64,000 nt of DNA, taken from Hyphomicrobiales bacterium. GTDB lineage: Bacteria > Pseudomonadota > Alphaproteobacteria > Rhizobiales > Rhizobiaceae. Under the pieces are notes generated by a model that saw only the letters and a program-made list of their open reading frames with translations, was not told the origin of the DNA and did no database searches. Below are positions 16,621-27,976 of this stretch, one piece after another. The translations under genes were made by a program, and so were the position numbers. Where the stretch lies: the NCBI GenBank assembly GCA_900472605.1, contig UCJD01000007.1:124001-188000 (forward strand), given 5' to 3'. Position 1 is the stretch's first letter. Each line of letters starts with the position of its first letter.

Positions 16621-17385
16621 TCATCCAAAGAAGACGTCGCCGGCGGCGATCGTCATCATCCTGCCTGCCCCCGTATCGAGCAGCAACAGGCCATTATCAT
16701 CAATTCCAGTGAAGTGGCCGGAAATCGATCGATCCGGCAGGTTCACGGTGATCTTTTCACCGATGCCGCAGGCGACCTCGCGCCAACGCGCGGTGATTTC
16801 GCGAATGCCACGACCGCGATCCCACGCTGATAGCACATCGGCCATGGATGAGAACAGATGCGCGAACAATTCCTGCGGCGAGGCCGCACTTCCCTGCTCG
16901 CGCAGGCAGGTGACAGGATAGAGCGGATTGTCCGGCATGAAGGCGACGTTGATGCCGATGCCGATGACCAGCGCATAGCGGCCATCCGGCAACGCTTCGC
17001 CTTCCATCAGGATACCGCAGGTCTTCTTGCGGCCGATCAGGATGTCGTTCGGCCACTTCACCTCGAGCTTTTCGGCGGCGGGTGGCAGGACCATGCGCAC
17101 CGCCTGATGCACCGCCACGGCAATTGCCAGCGGCAGCGACGAAATGCGCTCCATGGGCGCGGGATCGATCAGCAGGAGGGAAGCGTAAAGATTGCCGGGT
17201 TCGGAGACCCAGGGGCGACCACGGCGGCCGCGCCCGCCGGTCTGCTTGTCAGCGGTCACCCAGAGGAGACCGCCGTCCCCTGCCCGGGCTCGGGCAAGGC
17301 ATTCGCTATTGGTGGACGACGTCTCCGACAGCGCCTCGTGCCTGAAATCGTCGAGCGACATCAGGCGCCGTGCGTAGTCGCTCAT
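16621..17385 (-). CDS. birA: Biotin--[acetyl-CoA-carboxylase] ligase
   Basis: Attaches biotin to the carrier protein of acetyl-CoA carboxylase and other carboxylases. The 254-residue protein has the biotinyl-AMP loop GRGRRGRPW, the KWPNDILIG motif with the catalytic lysine, GIGINV, and a small C-terminal SH3-like domain. It lacks the N-terminal DNA-binding domain of the E. coli regulator-type enzyme, so it is a group I ligase. Its start codon region overlaps the nuoN stop by one base, placing it at the tail of the nuo transcript, a common rhizobial arrangement. Confidence 0.93.
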   Translation of the reverse strand: MSDYARRLMSLDDFRHEALSETSSTNSECLARARAGDGGLLWVTADKQTGGRGRRGRPWVSEPGNLYASLLLIDPAPMERISSLPLAIAVAVHQAVRMVLPPAAEKLEVKWPNDILIGRKKTCGILMEGEALPDGRYALVIGIGINVAFMPDNPLYPVTCLREQGSAASPQELFAHLFSSMADVLSAWDRGRGIREITARWREVACGIGEKITVNLPDRSISGHFTGIDDNGLLLLDTGAGRMMTIAAGDVFFG

Positions 17386-18830
17386 CAGAACAGTGTCGCT
17401 GCGGCAAGTTCAGCCGCGCCGCCGATCGGACCGCCGATGAAGACATAGGCGAGAACCAGAAGGCCGGAGACACCGAAGACGAGGCGCAGCGAACCCGATA
17501 CACGGGCGAACTCGCCGGTCGCTTCATCGAACCACATCAGCTTGATGACGCGCAGGTAGTAGAAGGCGCCAACGACTGAGGAGAGGATACCGATGATGGC
17601 AAGCGCATAGAGCTTGGCCTCGATGGCGGCGACGAAGACGAAATACTTCGCGAAGAAGCCTGCCAGCGGCGGGATGCCGGCGAGCGAGAACATCAGGATC
17701 GTGAAGATGGTCGCCATGAACGGATTGGTGGTCGACAGGCCAGCGAGATCGCTGACGTTTTCGACGACGGTTCCGTCCTTGCGACGCATCGACATGATGA
17801 TGGCAAAGCCGCCGAGCGTCATGATCATGTAGATGACCATGTAGAGCATCACGCCGGAGACACCCGTCTGGTTGCCGGCGGCGAGGCCGACCAGCGCGTA
17901 GCCCATGTGACCGATCGACGAATAGGCCATGAGTCGCTTGATGTTCTTCTGGCCGATCGCAGCGAAGGAGCCGAGCAGCATCGAGGCGATCGAGATGAAC
18001 ACCACCACCTGCTGCCAGTCGGCCATGACCGGCTGGAAGGCGGTGATGACGATGCGGGTCATCATCGCCATGGCGGCAACCTTGGGGGCGCTTGCCAGGA
18101 AGGCGGTGACCGGGGTCGGCGCGCCTTCGTAGACGTCAGGCGTCCACATGTGGAACGGCACGGCCGAGATCTTGAAGGCGATGCCGGCGAGGATGAAGAC
18201 CAGTCCGAAGATCAGGCCGAGCGACCGCGCACCATCGACCATCAGCGCCTGGGCGATGTCGGCGAAGTGGGTGTGGCCGGTGAAGCCGTAGACCAGCGAC
18301 ATGCCGTAGAGCAGCATGCCCGAGGAGAGAGCGCCGAGCACGAAATACTTGAGGCCCGCTTCGGTGGACTTGACGCTGTCGCGATTGATTGCGGCGATAA
18401 CGTAGATCGCCAGCGACTGCAGCTCGAGGCCGAGATAGAGCGAGATCAGGTCGTTGGCCGAGATCATCAGCAGGATGCCGAGCGTGCAGAGCACGATCAG
18501 AACCGGGAACTCGAACTTGTCGAGCTGGTTCTCCTTGGCAAGGCCAAGCGACATGAACAGCGCCACGATCGAGCCGACCAGCGCCGTCACCTTCATGAAG
18601 CGGCCGAAGCCGTCCGAGAGGAAGACGCCGCCATAGGCGAGGCCTTCGCTCGGCACGAAGACGAGCCAGAGGGCCGCGACCGCGAGCAGGATGATCGCGA
18701 GAACGCTGACCATGCGGCCGGAGCGCTCTCCCGAGAAGACGCCGATCATCAGCAGGACCAGAGAGCCGATCGCCAGGATCAGTTCCGGTATCGAAAGATG
18801 CAGGCTTGCGAGTAGTGTTTCAGAGGTCAT
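17385..18830 (-). CDS. nuoN: NADH-quinone oxidoreductase subunit N
   Basis: A proton-pumping antiporter-like subunit of complex I, 481 residues with about 14 transmembrane helices. The conserved glutamate-bearing and lysine-bearing helices of the family are seen in [13 protein letters not shown] and [27 protein letters not shown]. The start ATG at 18830 is 18 bp after the nuoM stop, and the gene abuts birA. It is the last subunit gene of the operon. Confidence 0.96.
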   Translation of the reverse strand: MTSETLLASLHLSIPELILAIGSLVLLMIGVFSGERSGRMVSVLAIILLAVAALWLVFVPSEGLAYGGVFLSDGFGRFMKVTALVGSIVALFMSLGLAKENQLDKFEFPVLIVLCTLGILLMISANDLISLYLGLELQSLAIYVIAAINRDSVKSTEAGLKYFVLGALSSGMLLYGMSLVYGFTGHTHFADIAQALMVDGARSLGLIFGLVFILAGIAFKISAVPFHMWTPDVYEGAPTPVTAFLASAPKVAAMAMMTRIVITAFQPVMADWQQVVVFISIASMLLGSFAAIGQKNIKRLMAYSSIGHMGYALVGLAAGNQTGVSGVMLYMVIYMIMTLGGFAIIMSMRRKDGTVVENVSDLAGLSTTNPFMATIFTILMFSLAGIPPLAGFFAKYFVFVAAIEAKLYALAIIGILSSVVGAFYYLRVIKLMWFDEATGEFARVSGSLRLVFGVSGLLVLAYVFIGGPIGGAAELAAATLF

Positions 18831-18848
18831 ATCACAAAAGTCCCGTCA

Positions 18849-20363
18849 TCATTTCATGGACAGCGCAACATCATGCGCTGCCTGGACTGCGGCCGAATAG
18901 CTATGGATCAGCTGGTCGACGGAAGCTGCGGTCACATCGAAGACCGGAGCCGGGTAGACGCCGAAGAAGATCGTCAGGGCAATCAGCGGGTAAAGGATCA
19001 GCTGCTCACGCGGCGACAGGTCGAGGAGAGCCTTGAGCTTCTCCTTGTCCAGCGTGCCGAAGATCACCCGGCGGTAGAGCCAGAGTGCATAAGCGGCCGA
19101 GAGGATGACGCCGGTGGCGGCAAAAAGCGCGACCCAGGTGTTGACCCGGAAGACACCGATCAGCGTCAGGAATTCACCGATGAAGCCAGACGTGCCGGGC
19201 AGACCGACATTGGCCATGGTGAAGATCATCATCGCCACCGCATACTTCGGCATGTTGTTGACGAGGCCGCCATAGGCCGCGATGTCGCGGGTATGGGTGC
19301 GGTCGTAGACAACGCCGACGCAAAGGAAGAGCGCGCCCGAAACGATGCCGTGCGACAGCATCTGGAAGATCGAACCCTGCAGGCCCTGCTCGTTGGCCGC
19401 GAAGATACCCATCGTCACGTAACCCATGTGGGCGACCGACGAGTAGGCGATCAGCTTCTTGATGTCTTCCTGCATCAGCGCCACCAGCGAGGTGTAGATG
19501 ATGGCAATGACTGATAGTGCGAAGACCATCGGCGCGAAGAAGTCGGAAGCCACGGGGAACATGCCGAGCGAGAAGCGGATCAGGCCGTAGCCACCGAGCT
19601 TCAGCAACACGCCCGCCAGGATGACGGAGCCTGCCGTCGGCGCCTGAACGTGCGCGTCGGGAAGCCAGGTGTGGACGGGCCACATCGGCATCTTCACCGC
19701 AAACGAGGCGAAGAAGGCCAGCCATAGCCATGTCTGCAGCTGCGGCGGGAACTTGTAGGCGAGCAGCGCCGAGATATCGGTCGTGCCGGCCTGCCAGTAC
19801 ATCGCCATGATGGCGAGCAGCATCAGCACCGAGCCGAGCAGCGTGTAGAGGAAGAACTTGTAGCTGGCGTAGACGCGATCCTTGCCACCCCAGACGCCGA
19901 TGATCAGGAACATCGGGATAAGGCCGGCTTCGAAGAACACGTAGAAGAGAACGATGTCGAGCGACACGAAGACGCCGACCATCATCACTTCGAGCACCAG
20001 GAAGGCGATCATGTATTCCTTCAGGCGCTTCTCGACGGCAAACCAGCTGGCGAGCACGCAGAACGGCATGAGGAAGGTCGAGAGGATGACGAACAGCATG
20101 GAGATGCCGTCGACGCCGAGATGATAGCTGATGCCCGTGCCGAGCCAGCCGTGCTTCTCGATCATCTGGAAGCCCGGATTCGCATTGTCGAAACCGATCC
20201 AGATGAAGAGCGACAGCACGAACGTCACGACGGTCGTCAACAGCGTGATGTTGAGCACGTTGCGGCGGCCGTTCGGGCCGTTCTCATTCATCAGAAGCAG
20301 GAGCACCACGCCGACGAACGGCAGGAAGGTGACCGTTGAAAGAATAGGCCAATCGGTCATCAC
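18849..20363 (-). CDS. nuoM: NADH-quinone oxidoreductase subunit M
   Basis: An antiporter-like proton-translocating subunit of complex I, 504 residues and about 14 membrane helices. Diagnostic stretches are [37 protein letters not shown] and [14 protein letters not shown]. Two adjacent ATG codons occur (20363, 20360); either start overlaps the nuoL stop by a few bases, which indicates translational coupling. It sits between nuoL and nuoN. Confidence 0.96.
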   Translation of the reverse strand: MMTDWPILSTVTFLPFVGVVLLLLMNENGPNGRRNVLNITLLTTVVTFVLSLFIWIGFDNANPGFQMIEKHGWLGTGISYHLGVDGISMLFVILSTFLMPFCVLASWFAVEKRLKEYMIAFLVLEVMMVGVFVSLDIVLFYVFFEAGLIPMFLIIGVWGGKDRVYASYKFFLYTLLGSVLMLLAIMAMYWQAGTTDISALLAYKFPPQLQTWLWLAFFASFAVKMPMWPVHTWLPDAHVQAPTAGSVILAGVLLKLGGYGLIRFSLGMFPVASDFFAPMVFALSVIAIIYTSLVALMQEDIKKLIAYSSVAHMGYVTMGIFAANEQGLQGSIFQMLSHGIVSGALFLCVGVVYDRTHTRDIAAYGGLVNNMPKYAVAMMIFTMANVGLPGTSGFIGEFLTLIGVFRVNTWVALFAATGVILSAAYALWLYRRVIFGTLDKEKLKALLDLSPREQLILYPLIALTIFFGVYPAPVFDVTAASVDQLIHSYSAAVQAAHDVALSMK

Positions 20364-22354
20364 AGGGCACTCCCGAGCATCATCCAGGTAACGAGCGCTG
20401 CGATGCCGATCAGCATGGCGAACGCGTAGTGATAGAGGTAACCGGTCTGCAGGCGCACGACGCGGTTGGTGACATCGACGACGCGGGCGGCGACGCCGTT
20501 CGGGCCGTAGGTGTCGATGACGCCGACGTCACCCTTCTTCCACAGGAACCGGCCAAGGGCCTTTGCCGAGCGGACGAAGAGGAAGTCGTAGAGCTCGTCG
20601 AAGTACCACTTGTTCAAGAGGAACTGATAGAGCACCCGATGCTGGCGCGCGAGTACGGCCGGCGTCGATGGCGACTTGATGTACATGTACCAGGCGGTGA
20701 CGAAGCCGACGACCATGGCGATGAACGGGCTCAAAGCAACCCAGGTCGGAACGTGATGGAAGTGCTCCAGCAGTTCGTTGTGCTCGGACGTGAAGAGCGC
20801 GCCCTTCCAGAACTCGGCATATTCCTCGCCGTAGAAGTGGCCTTCGAAGAACCAGCCGGCAAACACCGCGCCGAAGGCGAGCAGGTACAGCGGCACCAGC
20901 ATGACCTGCGGCGATTCGTGCACGTGGTGCATGACCTCGTGCGACGCGCGCGGCTTGTTGAAGAAGGTGAGGAACATCAGGCGCCAGGAATAGAAGCTCG
21001 TAAACAGAGCCGCGATGACAAGCATGGCGAAAGCGAAGCCTGCGACCGGCGAATGCGATGCGTAGGTTGCCTCGATGATGACGTCCTTCGAGAAGAAGCC
21101 GGCGAAGCCGAACGGCGTGAGCGGAATGCCGACGCCGGTGATGGCGAGCGTGCCGATCAGCATCATGAAGAACGTGACCTTGATGTGCGGACGCAGACCA
21201 CCCATGTGACGCATGTCCTGCTCACCATCGACTGCATGGATGACCGAGCCGGCGCAAAGGAAGAGCAGTGCCTTGAAGAAGGCGTGCGTGAACAGGTGGA
21301 AGATGGCGGCGCCGTAGGCACCGACGCCGAGCGCCACGAACATGTAGCCGAGCTGCGAGCAGGTCGAGTAGGCGATGACGCGCTTGATGTCGTTCTGTAC
21401 GAGACCGACAGTCGCCGCAAAGAAGGCGGTGATCGCGCCGATGATGGTGACGACGGTCAGCGCATCGGGAGACAGTTCGAACAGAGGCGACATGCGGGCA
21501 ACGAGGAAGACGCCTGCGGTCACCATGGTTGCGGCGTGAATGAGTGCCGAAACAGGGGTCGGGCCTTCCATGGCATCCGGCAGCCAGGTGTGCAGCAGGA
21601 ACTGCGCCGACTTACCCATTGCGCCCATGAAGAGCAGCAGGCAGGCGCCGGTCAGCGCGTGTGCCTTGTCGAGGTGCATGCCGAAGAGGTTAAGTACGAC
21701 TTCGTGGCCTTCCCCGCCTTCATGCGCGAAGCTCGCGGCATTGGCGAAGATGGTGTCGAAGTTGATGGCACCGAAGAGAACGAAGACGCTACCGATACCG
21801 AGGATGAAGCCGAAGTCGCCGACGCGGTTGACGATGAAGGCCTTCATGGCAGCGGCGTTGGCCGTCGGCTTCTTGAACCAGAAGCCGATCAGCAGGTAGG
21901 ACGCCAGACCCACGCCTTCCCAGCCGAAGAACATTTGGGCCAGGTTGTCGGAGGTGATCAGCATCAACATCGCGAAGGTGAAGAGAGACAGGTAGGCGAA
22001 GAAGCGCGGGCGATGCGGGTCATGATGCATGTACCCGATCGAATAGAGATGGACGAGCGTCGACACCGAGTTGACGACGATCAGCATGACCGAGGTCAGC
22101 GTGTCGATGCGCAGCGCCCAGGAGACATCGATGCCGCCGGACTGAATCCAGCGCAGGACCTCGACCTTGATCGGGCCGCCTTCGACATGGCCCATGCCGA
22201 CGGTGATGAAGACGTACCACGACAGGATCGCCGTGATGATCATCAGCCCGGTTGTCACATATTCCGACGCCTTGGCGCCGATCGCGCGGCCGAAAAGGCC
22301 GGCGATGATCGCGCCAATCAAGGGAAGAAAGACGATAGCCTTATATAAAAACAT
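20360..22354 (-). CDS. nuoL: NADH-quinone oxidoreductase subunit L
   Basis: The distal antiporter-like subunit of complex I, 664 residues, with about 16 membrane helices including the long lateral C-terminal helix region. Diagnostic motifs are [47 protein letters not shown] and [12 protein letters not shown]. It follows nuoK by 7 bp and overlaps nuoM. Confidence 0.97.
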   Translation of the reverse strand: MFLYKAIVFLPLIGAIIAGLFGRAIGAKASEYVTTGLMIITAILSWYVFITVGMGHVEGGPIKVEVLRWIQSGGIDVSWALRIDTLTSVMLIVVNSVSTLVHLYSIGYMHHDPHRPRFFAYLSLFTFAMLMLITSDNLAQMFFGWEGVGLASYLLIGFWFKKPTANAAAMKAFIVNRVGDFGFILGIGSVFVLFGAINFDTIFANAASFAHEGGEGHEVVLNLFGMHLDKAHALTGACLLLFMGAMGKSAQFLLHTWLPDAMEGPTPVSALIHAATMVTAGVFLVARMSPLFELSPDALTVVTIIGAITAFFAATVGLVQNDIKRVIAYSTCSQLGYMFVALGVGAYGAAIFHLFTHAFFKALLFLCAGSVIHAVDGEQDMRHMGGLRPHIKVTFFMMLIGTLAITGVGIPLTPFGFAGFFSKDVIIEATYASHSPVAGFAFAMLVIAALFTSFYSWRLMFLTFFNKPRASHEVMHHVHESPQVMLVPLYLLAFGAVFAGWFFEGHFYGEEYAEFWKGALFTSEHNELLEHFHHVPTWVALSPFIAMVVGFVTAWYMYIKSPSTPAVLARQHRVLYQFLLNKWYFDELYDFLFVRSAKALGRFLWKKGDVGVIDTYGPNGVAARVVDVTNRVVRLQTGYLYHYAFAMLIGIAALVTWMMLGSAL

Positions 22355-22361
22355 AGCCTTA

Positions 22362-22670
22362 TCAGCCCTTCATCATATTGACGTCTTCCACGGCGATGGA
22401 GCCGCGGTTTCGGTAGAAGACGACGAGAATTGCGAGACCGATAGCCGCTTCAGCAGCAGCGACGGTCAGAATGAACAAAGCGAAGACTTGGCCGGCGATG
22501 TCGTTGAGGAACGACGAGAAGGCGACCATGTTGATGTTGACGGCGAGCAATATGAGCTCGATCGACATCAGGATGACGATGATGTTCTTCCGGTTGAGGA
22601 AGATACCGAAGACGCCGAGCGTGAAGAGGATGGCGCTGACCGTCAGGTAATGGGAAAGTCCGATGACCAT
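22362..22670 (-). CDS. nuoK: NADH-quinone oxidoreductase subunit K
   Basis: A small membrane subunit of complex I, 102 residues and three helices. The conserved glutamates lie in [13 protein letters not shown] and [13 protein letters not shown]. Size and sequence match the family completely. It lies 29 bp after nuoJ and 7 bp before nuoL. Confidence 0.97.
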   Translation of the reverse strand: MVIGLSHYLTVSAILFTLGVFGIFLNRKNIIVILMSIELILLAVNINMVAFSSFLNDIAGQVFALFILTVAAAEAAIGLAILVVFYRNRGSIAVEDVNMMKG

Positions 22671-22699
22671 TGTGTTGTTTCCTTAAGCTCGCGCCTGCC

Positions 22700-23314
22700 T
22701 CAAAGACCCTGACCCGGCTTCACCGAGATCACCTCGACGGCGGTCTTCGGGTTGCGGGCAACCTGGTCTGCAATGTTCTGACGCTTGACCGTCGTGCGGT
22801 GCTTCAGCGTCAGCACGATCGCGCCGATCATGGCCACCAGCAGCACGAGAGCGGCGATTTCGAAGAAGAAGACGTAATTGGTGTAAAGCACGTCGCCGAG
22901 GGCGGCGGTGTTGGTGCGCTCGGTAATCGCCGGGATCGGCATGGCGACCGTCTTGGCGATCTCCGGCGAAATCACGCTGCCGCCGACCACGACGATCAGC
23001 TCGGCCGCGAGGATCACCCCGATCAGCGCGCCGATCGGCGCATATTCCAGCACGCCCGAGCGCAGCTCCGTGAAGTCGATGTCGAGCATCATGACCACGA
23101 AGAGGAAGAGAACCGCCACGGCGCCGACATAAACGACGAGCAGGATCATCGCCAGGAATTCAGCCCCGAGCAGCAGGAACAGGCCGGCCGCGTTGAAGAA
23201 TACCAGGATCAGGAACAGAACCGAGTGAACCGGGTTCTTCGACCAGATGACCATGAACGCCGACGCTATCGCGATAAAGGCGAAAATATAGAAAAATAGA
23301 GCCTGCAGACCCAT
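22700..23314 (-). CDS. nuoJ: NADH-quinone oxidoreductase subunit J
   Basis: A membrane subunit of complex I, 204 residues with five helices; the conserved helix AEFLAMILLVVYVGAVAVLFLFVVMML forms the pi-bulge helix region. A polar C-terminal tail of about 40 residues follows the last helix. It is separated from nuoI by 138 bp, the widest gap among the subunit genes apart from those filled by accessory genes, and that gap contains a hairpin. Confidence 0.96.
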   Translation of the reverse strand: MGLQALFFYIFAFIAIASAFMVIWSKNPVHSVLFLILVFFNAAGLFLLLGAEFLAMILLVVYVGAVAVLFLFVVMMLDIDFTELRSGVLEYAPIGALIGVILAAELIVVVGGSVISPEIAKTVAMPIPAITERTNTAALGDVLYTNYVFFFEIAALVLLVAMIGAIVLTLKHRTTVKRQNIADQVARNPKTAVEVISVKPGQGL

Positions 23315-23369
23315 GTTCGTGCCTTCTTCATCTTCCCACGGGCTGCCGGGTACTCCCCCCGCCCGATGA

Positions 23370-23396
23370 AGCTTCGCTCACGTTTGCCGCGAAGCT
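23370..23396 (-). other. Intercistronic hairpin between nuoI and nuoJ
   Basis: Perfect 8-bp arms AGCTTCGC (23370-23377) and GCGAAGCT (23389-23396) with an 11-nt loop. No T-run follows, so it is unlikely to terminate; it may stabilise or mark processing of the long nuo mRNA. Confidence 0.4.
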
Positions 23397-23452
23397 CTGG
23401 TGCATGTTGACTGGGCGACGCTCTCAAGCACCGCCCGGCATTTCAATTTCAA

Positions 23453-23944
23453 TCAACGGTAAGGCGCGTCGAGCGCAAGATTGCGAGCGATTTCACGCTC
23501 CCAACGGTCACCGTTCTCCAGAAGCCGCGCCTTGTCGAAGTAGAGTTCTTCGCGGGTTTCCGTCGCAAATTCGAAGTTCGGGCCCTCGACGATCGCATCG
23601 ACAGGGCAAGCCTCCTGGCAGAAGCCGCAATAGATGCACTTCACCATGTCGATATCGTAACGAACCGTGCGGCGGGTGCCATCGTTGCGGCGCGGGCCGG
23701 CTTCGATGGTGATCGCCTGAGCAGGACAGATGGCCTCACACAGCTTGCAGGCGATGCAGCGCTCTTCGCCGTTCGGATAACGGCGCAGCGCATGTTCGCC
23801 GCGGAAGCGCGGGCTGACCGGTCCCTTTTCGAACGGGTAGTTGACCGTTGCCTTCTGCTTGAAAATATAACGGAACGTCAGCCAGAAAGCGCTGATGAAC
23901 TCCCTGAGGAACAACGAACTGACAGCGTTGGACAAGCCTGCCAT
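23453..23944 (-). CDS. nuoI: NADH-quinone oxidoreductase subunit I (two 4Fe-4S clusters)
   Basis: A peripheral-arm ferredoxin-like subunit of complex I holding clusters N6a and N6b, 163 residues. Two complete cluster motifs are seen, [12 protein letters not shown] and [12 protein letters not shown], each with four cysteines. The frame opens at TTG 23950, but ATG 23944 lies 6 nt after GGAGG and begins MAGLSNAV as expected. It is between nuoH and nuoJ. Confidence 0.96.
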   Translation of the reverse strand: MAGLSNAVSSLFLREFISAFWLTFRYIFKQKATVNYPFEKGPVSPRFRGEHALRRYPNGEERCIACKLCEAICPAQAITIEAGPRRNDGTRRTVRYDIDMVKCIYCGFCQEACPVDAIVEGPNFEFATETREELYFDKARLLENGDRWEREIARNLALDAPYR

Positions 23945-23984
23945 CTTCAACCTCCAATATTGCTTGAAACGAGGGTCGTCATGA

Positions 23985-25025
23985 TCACGAACCCATCAGC
24001 TTCAACACGAATGCAACAATGATGACCATGGCCAGCGACAGCGGAAGGAAAACCTTCCAGCCGAGACGCATCAGCTGGTCGTAGCGGTAGCGCGGCACGA
24101 ATGCCTTGACCATCGCGAACATGAAGAACACCAGGCACGACTTCAGCATGAACCAGATGATGCCGGGGACCCAATTCAGGAACCAGACGTCAACCGGCGG
24201 CAGCCAGCCTCCCAGGAACAGGATCGTCGTCAGCGAGCACATCAGGACGATGGCCGCGTATTCGCCGAGCATGAACATCATGTAGAGGGCAGAACCGTAC
24301 TCGACCATGAAGCCTGCGACGAGTTCGGATTCAGCTTCCGGAAGGTCGAAGGGCGGACGGTTGGTTTCAGCCAGTGCCGAGATGAAGAAGATGATGAACA
24401 TCGGGAACAGCGCCAGCCAATGCCAGTCCAGGAAGGACGACGGCAGGCCGATGCGTGTGCCGATACCGCTCTGCTGCGCATGAACGATATCCGTCAGGTT
24501 CAGCGATCCCACGCAGAGCAGGACGGTGACGATGACGAAGCCGATCGAGACTTCGTAGGACACCATCTGTGCGGCCGAGCGAAGCGCGCCGAGGAACGGA
24601 TACTTCGAGTTCGAAGCCCAGCCGCCCATGATGACGCCGTAGACTTCAAGCGACGAGATCGCGAAGATGTAGAGAATGCCGACATTGATGTTGGCGATGA
24701 CCCAGCCATCGGCGAACGGCACGACGGCCCAGGTCGATAGCGCCAGGAGCACGGTGACCAGCGGCGCCAGCAGGAAGACGGCCTTGTCGGCTCCAGCCGG
24801 AATGATCGGCTCCTTGAAGACGAACTTCAAAAGGTCGGCGAAGGACTGGAAAAGGCCGAACGGACCCACCACATTCGGTCCACGACGCAGCTGTACGGCC
24901 GCCCAGATCTTGCGGTCGGCCAACAGGATGTAGGCGATGAAGACGAGGAGGCAGACGAGGACGAGAAGCGACTGACCGACCATAAGAAGGCCTGGCCAGA
25001 CATATGTTGAAAGAAACGATTCCAT
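23985..25025 (-). CDS. nuoH: NADH-quinone oxidoreductase subunit H
   Basis: The membrane subunit that forms most of the quinone-binding cavity of complex I, 346 residues and eight or nine helices. Signature sequences are [39 protein letters not shown] and [19 protein letters not shown]. It lies 12 bp after nuoG and 40 bp before nuoI. Confidence 0.97.
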   Translation of the reverse strand: MESFLSTYVWPGLLMVGQSLLVLVCLLVFIAYILLADRKIWAAVQLRRGPNVVGPFGLFQSFADLLKFVFKEPIIPAGADKAVFLLAPLVTVLLALSTWAVVPFADGWVIANINVGILYIFAISSLEVYGVIMGGWASNSKYPFLGALRSAAQMVSYEVSIGFVIVTVLLCVGSLNLTDIVHAQQSGIGTRIGLPSSFLDWHWLALFPMFIIFFISALAETNRPPFDLPEAESELVAGFMVEYGSALYMMFMLGEYAAIVLMCSLTTILFLGGWLPPVDVWFLNWVPGIIWFMLKSCLVFFMFAMVKAFVPRYRYDQLMRLGWKVFLPLSLAMVIIVAFVLKLMGS

Positions 25026-25037
25026 AGTCCCCTGCCC

Positions 25038-27119
25038 TTACTCTGCCGCGACTTTGAAGTTGTTGCGGGCCAATGCCGAGCACTCGGCCATGACAGCCGA
25101 CGCGCGCGCGATTGGGTTCGTCAAATAGAAATCCTTGACCGGCGAAGCGAAGCCGGACTTGTTCATCTTGCCGGCCTTCTTGGCGACGGCGGCAATCTTG
25201 GCGCTGTCGCTTTCGGCGATCTCATCGGCGGCCGCGAAGTGCGGGAACGCCTGGTAGAGCTTGCCGCGCAGCTGGCTCAGCGAGTCGAACGGCAGCTTCT
25301 TGCCGAGTACATCCGACAGAGCGCGAATGATCGCCCAGTCCTCGCGGGCATCGCCCGGTGCGAAGCCGGCGCGGTTGCCGATCTGGACGCGACCTTCGGT
25401 GTTGACCCAGGTGCCCGACTTTTCGGTGTAGGCTGCGGCCGGCAGGATGACGTCGGCGTTCTGAGCACCCTGGTCGCCATGCGAGCCGATGTAAACGGTG
25501 AACTTCGCCTTCTTGGCGTCGAAGTTCATTTCGTCGGCGCCGAGCAGGAAGAGAACGTCCATCGAGGTCAGCATCTCTGCGGCATTGACGCCCTTGGCGC
25601 CCGGCACGAAGCCGAGGTCGAGGCCGCCGACGCGGGCAGCTGCCGTGTGCAGGACGGCAAAGCCGTTCCAGCCGTCGACAACAGCGCCGACTGTGCCTGC
25701 AAGCTTTGCGGCACTGGCAAGAACGCCGGCGCCGTCAGCGCGCGACAGAGCGCCCTGGCCGATGATAATCAGCGGCTTCTTGGCGTCGGTGAGAACCTTG
25801 GCGAAGCTGTGCGTGCCGTCGACCAGATCCTTCAGCGTATCGGGGCCGGAGCCGAGATATTCATAATCGTAGCGCAGTTCGCCGGCTTCGCCGATCACGC
25901 CGATCGGGAAGTTGCCGCGGCGCCAGCGCTTGCGGATGCGGGCGTTGAGCACGGCTGCCTCGAAGCGCGGGTTGGCGCCGATTATGAGCAGAGCGTCGGC
26001 CTGTTCGATGCCTTCGATCGTCGGGTTGAAGATGTAGCTTGCACGGCCGAGCGACGGATCGAGTGCCGTCCCATCCTGGCGACAGTCGAGGTTCTCGGAA
26101 CCGAGCGACTTTACCAGTTCGGACAGTGCGTACATTTCCTCGACGGAAGCGAGGTCACCGGCGATGGCGCCGATCTTCTCGCCCGTGGTCGAAGCGACCG
26201 CCGACTTGATGGCGGCGAACGCATCCGGCCAGCTTGCGACCTGCAGGCGGCCATCCTTGCGGACGTAAGGCTTGTCGAGGCGCTGCGTCTTCAGGCCGTC
26301 CCAAATGAAGCGGCTCTTGTCGGAGATCCACTCTTCATTGATCTGGTCGTTGACGCGCGGCATGACGCGCATGACTTCGCGGCCACGGGTGTCGACGCGG
26401 ATCGCCGAGCCGAGCGCGTCCATGACGTCGATCGTTTCGGTCTTGTTCAGTTCCCACGGACGTGCCGTGAAGGCGAAAGGCTTGGAGGTCAGCGCACCGA
26501 CCGGGCAAAGGTCAACGACGTTGCCCTGCAGCTCGGAGGTCATCGCCTGCTCGAGATAGGTGGTGATCTCGGCGTCTTCGCCACGACCGATCAGGCCAAG
26601 CTCGGCAATGCCGGCAACCTCGGTGGTGAAGCGGACGCAGCGCGTGCAGTGGATGCAGCGGTTCATGACCGTCTTGACGAGCGGTCCGATGTACTTGTCC
26701 TCGACGGCGCGCTTGTCTTCCTGATAGCGCGAGCCGGCGATGCCGAAGGCCATGGCCTGGTCCTGCAGGTCGCACTCGCCGCCCTGGTCGCAGATCGGGC
26801 AATCCAGCGGATGGTTGATCAGCAGGAATTCCATCACGCCTTCGCGGGCCTTCTTGACCATCGGCGTGTTGGTGAAAACTTCCGGAAGCTCGCCGTTCGG
26901 GCCGCCGCGGATATCGCGCACGCCCATGGCGCAGGATGCCTGCGGCTTCGGCGGGCCACCCTTGACCTCGACGAGGCACATGCGGCAGTTGCCGGCAACC
27001 GAAAGGCGTTCGTGGAAGCAGAAGCGCGGAACTTCAGCACCGGCTTCTTCACACGCCTGGATGAGGGTGTAATGATCCGGGACTTCGATCTCGTTTCCGT
27101 CAATCTTCAGTTTTGCCAT
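25038..27119 (-). CDS. nuoG: NADH-quinone oxidoreductase subunit G
   Basis: The large iron-sulfur subunit of the NADH-oxidising arm, 693 residues. An N-terminal 2Fe-2S domain (CFHERLSVAGNCRMC), a His-Cys3 cluster segment with H and CxxCxxC-type residues (HPLDCPICDQGGECDLQD), then a 4Fe-4S region (CIHCTRCVRF), followed by a molybdopterin-oxidoreductase-like domain that carries no cofactor. GTG 27125 is also in frame, but ATG 27119 (MAKLKIDGNEIEVP) is standard. It is separated from the preceding helix-hairpin-helix gene by 226 bp of apparently non-coding sequence. Confidence 0.96.
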   Translation of the reverse strand: MAKLKIDGNEIEVPDHYTLIQACEEAGAEVPRFCFHERLSVAGNCRMCLVEVKGGPPKPQASCAMGVRDIRGGPNGELPEVFTNTPMVKKAREGVMEFLLINHPLDCPICDQGGECDLQDQAMAFGIAGSRYQEDKRAVEDKYIGPLVKTVMNRCIHCTRCVRFTTEVAGIAELGLIGRGEDAEITTYLEQAMTSELQGNVVDLCPVGALTSKPFAFTARPWELNKTETIDVMDALGSAIRVDTRGREVMRVMPRVNDQINEEWISDKSRFIWDGLKTQRLDKPYVRKDGRLQVASWPDAFAAIKSAVASTTGEKIGAIAGDLASVEEMYALSELVKSLGSENLDCRQDGTALDPSLGRASYIFNPTIEGIEQADALLIIGANPRFEAAVLNARIRKRWRRGNFPIGVIGEAGELRYDYEYLGSGPDTLKDLVDGTHSFAKVLTDAKKPLIIIGQGALSRADGAGVLASAAKLAGTVGAVVDGWNGFAVLHTAAARVGGLDLGFVPGAKGVNAAEMLTSMDVLFLLGADEMNFDAKKAKFTVYIGSHGDQGAQNADVILPAAAYTEKSGTWVNTEGRVQIGNRAGFAPGDAREDWAIIRALSDVLGKKLPFDSLSQLRGKLYQAFPHFAAADEIAESDSAKIAAVAKKAGKMNKSGFASPVKDFYLTNPIARASAVMAECSALARNNFKVAAE

Positions 27120-27345
27120 CGTCACTCAGTCCTGTTTTCCGTTTACCGGATGCCGGCAAACAAACCTATTCTGCAACGTTTCCCTGCCCGGCCGGATATC
27201 GATCCTGCTGGCGCCGGTGTCGTCCCAATTTTCGTCTCCGCTTCCCGTGGCTCGGGAACCGGTCTCCGACATCCGCAGCATTGGGACCCTCCCCGCGCCG
27301 CTCAGTCCTGTCTGTCTTCCAGCCGCCGTGCGCGACCGGACCTCA

Positions 27346-27972
27346 TCACGTCCGCTTGCGGCCCTTCGCCGTCAGCGCCTTGGCCTCAGCCACCCAGCCA
27401 TCGCGGGCGATGCGGCCGTCGAAACCAAGCTCCTGATCGACACGGGCAATATCCGCATCCGACCAGGCGGCAATCTCTGCAAGCGTGCGAATGCCCCTTG
27501 CGTTCAACACCTGCTCCAGCTTCGGGCCGATGCCGGAGATCTGCTTGAGATCATCGACCTTGCGGGCGCGCGTCGCCGGCTTTGCAGCCGCTGCAGCCTT
27601 TGTCTTCACAACCGGCGTAGCGGATAGCTCCACCTTGCCGGACGCTTTCTTTTCCGATGCCTGCCGAATATTCTCCGGCTTGACGTCTACCTTAGGCTTC
27701 ACCTCGTCCGGCGGCGTCTCGTCGAGCGCTGCCGCCAGCTTGTTCGATGCTTCCATCGCGCCCTGAAGGGCTCCGAAGAAGGCGCCGGCCATCTGGGTGG
27801 AGAAGCCGAAGCCGATCGCGGTCACTGCCGCCATCGCCGCGGCCGGGTTGACCATCAGCGGCGCCAGCGGATGAGCGCGGGCATTTTCCATCATCTCGGC
27901 GGCAAGACGGCCGAAGTCGGCCGAGACATCGGCGACCCCTTCCCTGTTCTTGCCGTCGGATGCGTTGGTCAT
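27346..27972 (-). CDS. Helix-hairpin-helix accessory protein inside the nuo operon
   Basis: A 208-residue protein of unknown function between nuoF and nuoG. The middle is helical (VNPAAAMAAVTAIGFGFSTQ) and then charged and Ala/Lys-rich. The C-terminal 70 residues begin DLKQISGIGPKLEQVLNARG, a helix-hairpin-helix-like fold, and continue with FDGRIARDGWVAEAKAL. The same domain closes the NuoE protein in this window (DLKLISGVGPKIEGTLHELG), so the two are paralogous tails. ATG 27972 is 4 bp after the nuoF stop; the frame opens earlier at 28002 inside nuoF. It probably associates with complex I, but that is inference. Confidence 0.8.
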   Translation of the reverse strand: MTNASDGKNREGVADVSADFGRLAAEMMENARAHPLAPLMVNPAAAMAAVTAIGFGFSTQMAGAFFGALQGAMEASNKLAAALDETPPDEVKPKVDVKPENIRQASEKKASGKVELSATPVVKTKAAAAAKPATRARKVDDLKQISGIGPKLEQVLNARGIRTLAEIAAWSDADIARVDQELGFDGRIARDGWVAEAKALTAKGRKRT

Positions 27973-27976
27973 CGTC

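Noticed and set aside
20429-22348. Plus-strand frame of 639 codons opposite nuoL
   Set aside because: Composition is rich in D, E, R, H and Q as expected for the complement of a hydrophobic membrane-protein gene; nuoL is certain.
25239-27548. Plus-strand frame of 769 codons opposite nuoG
   Set aside because: It lies entirely antisense to nuoG and the helix-hairpin-helix gene and shows no domain.
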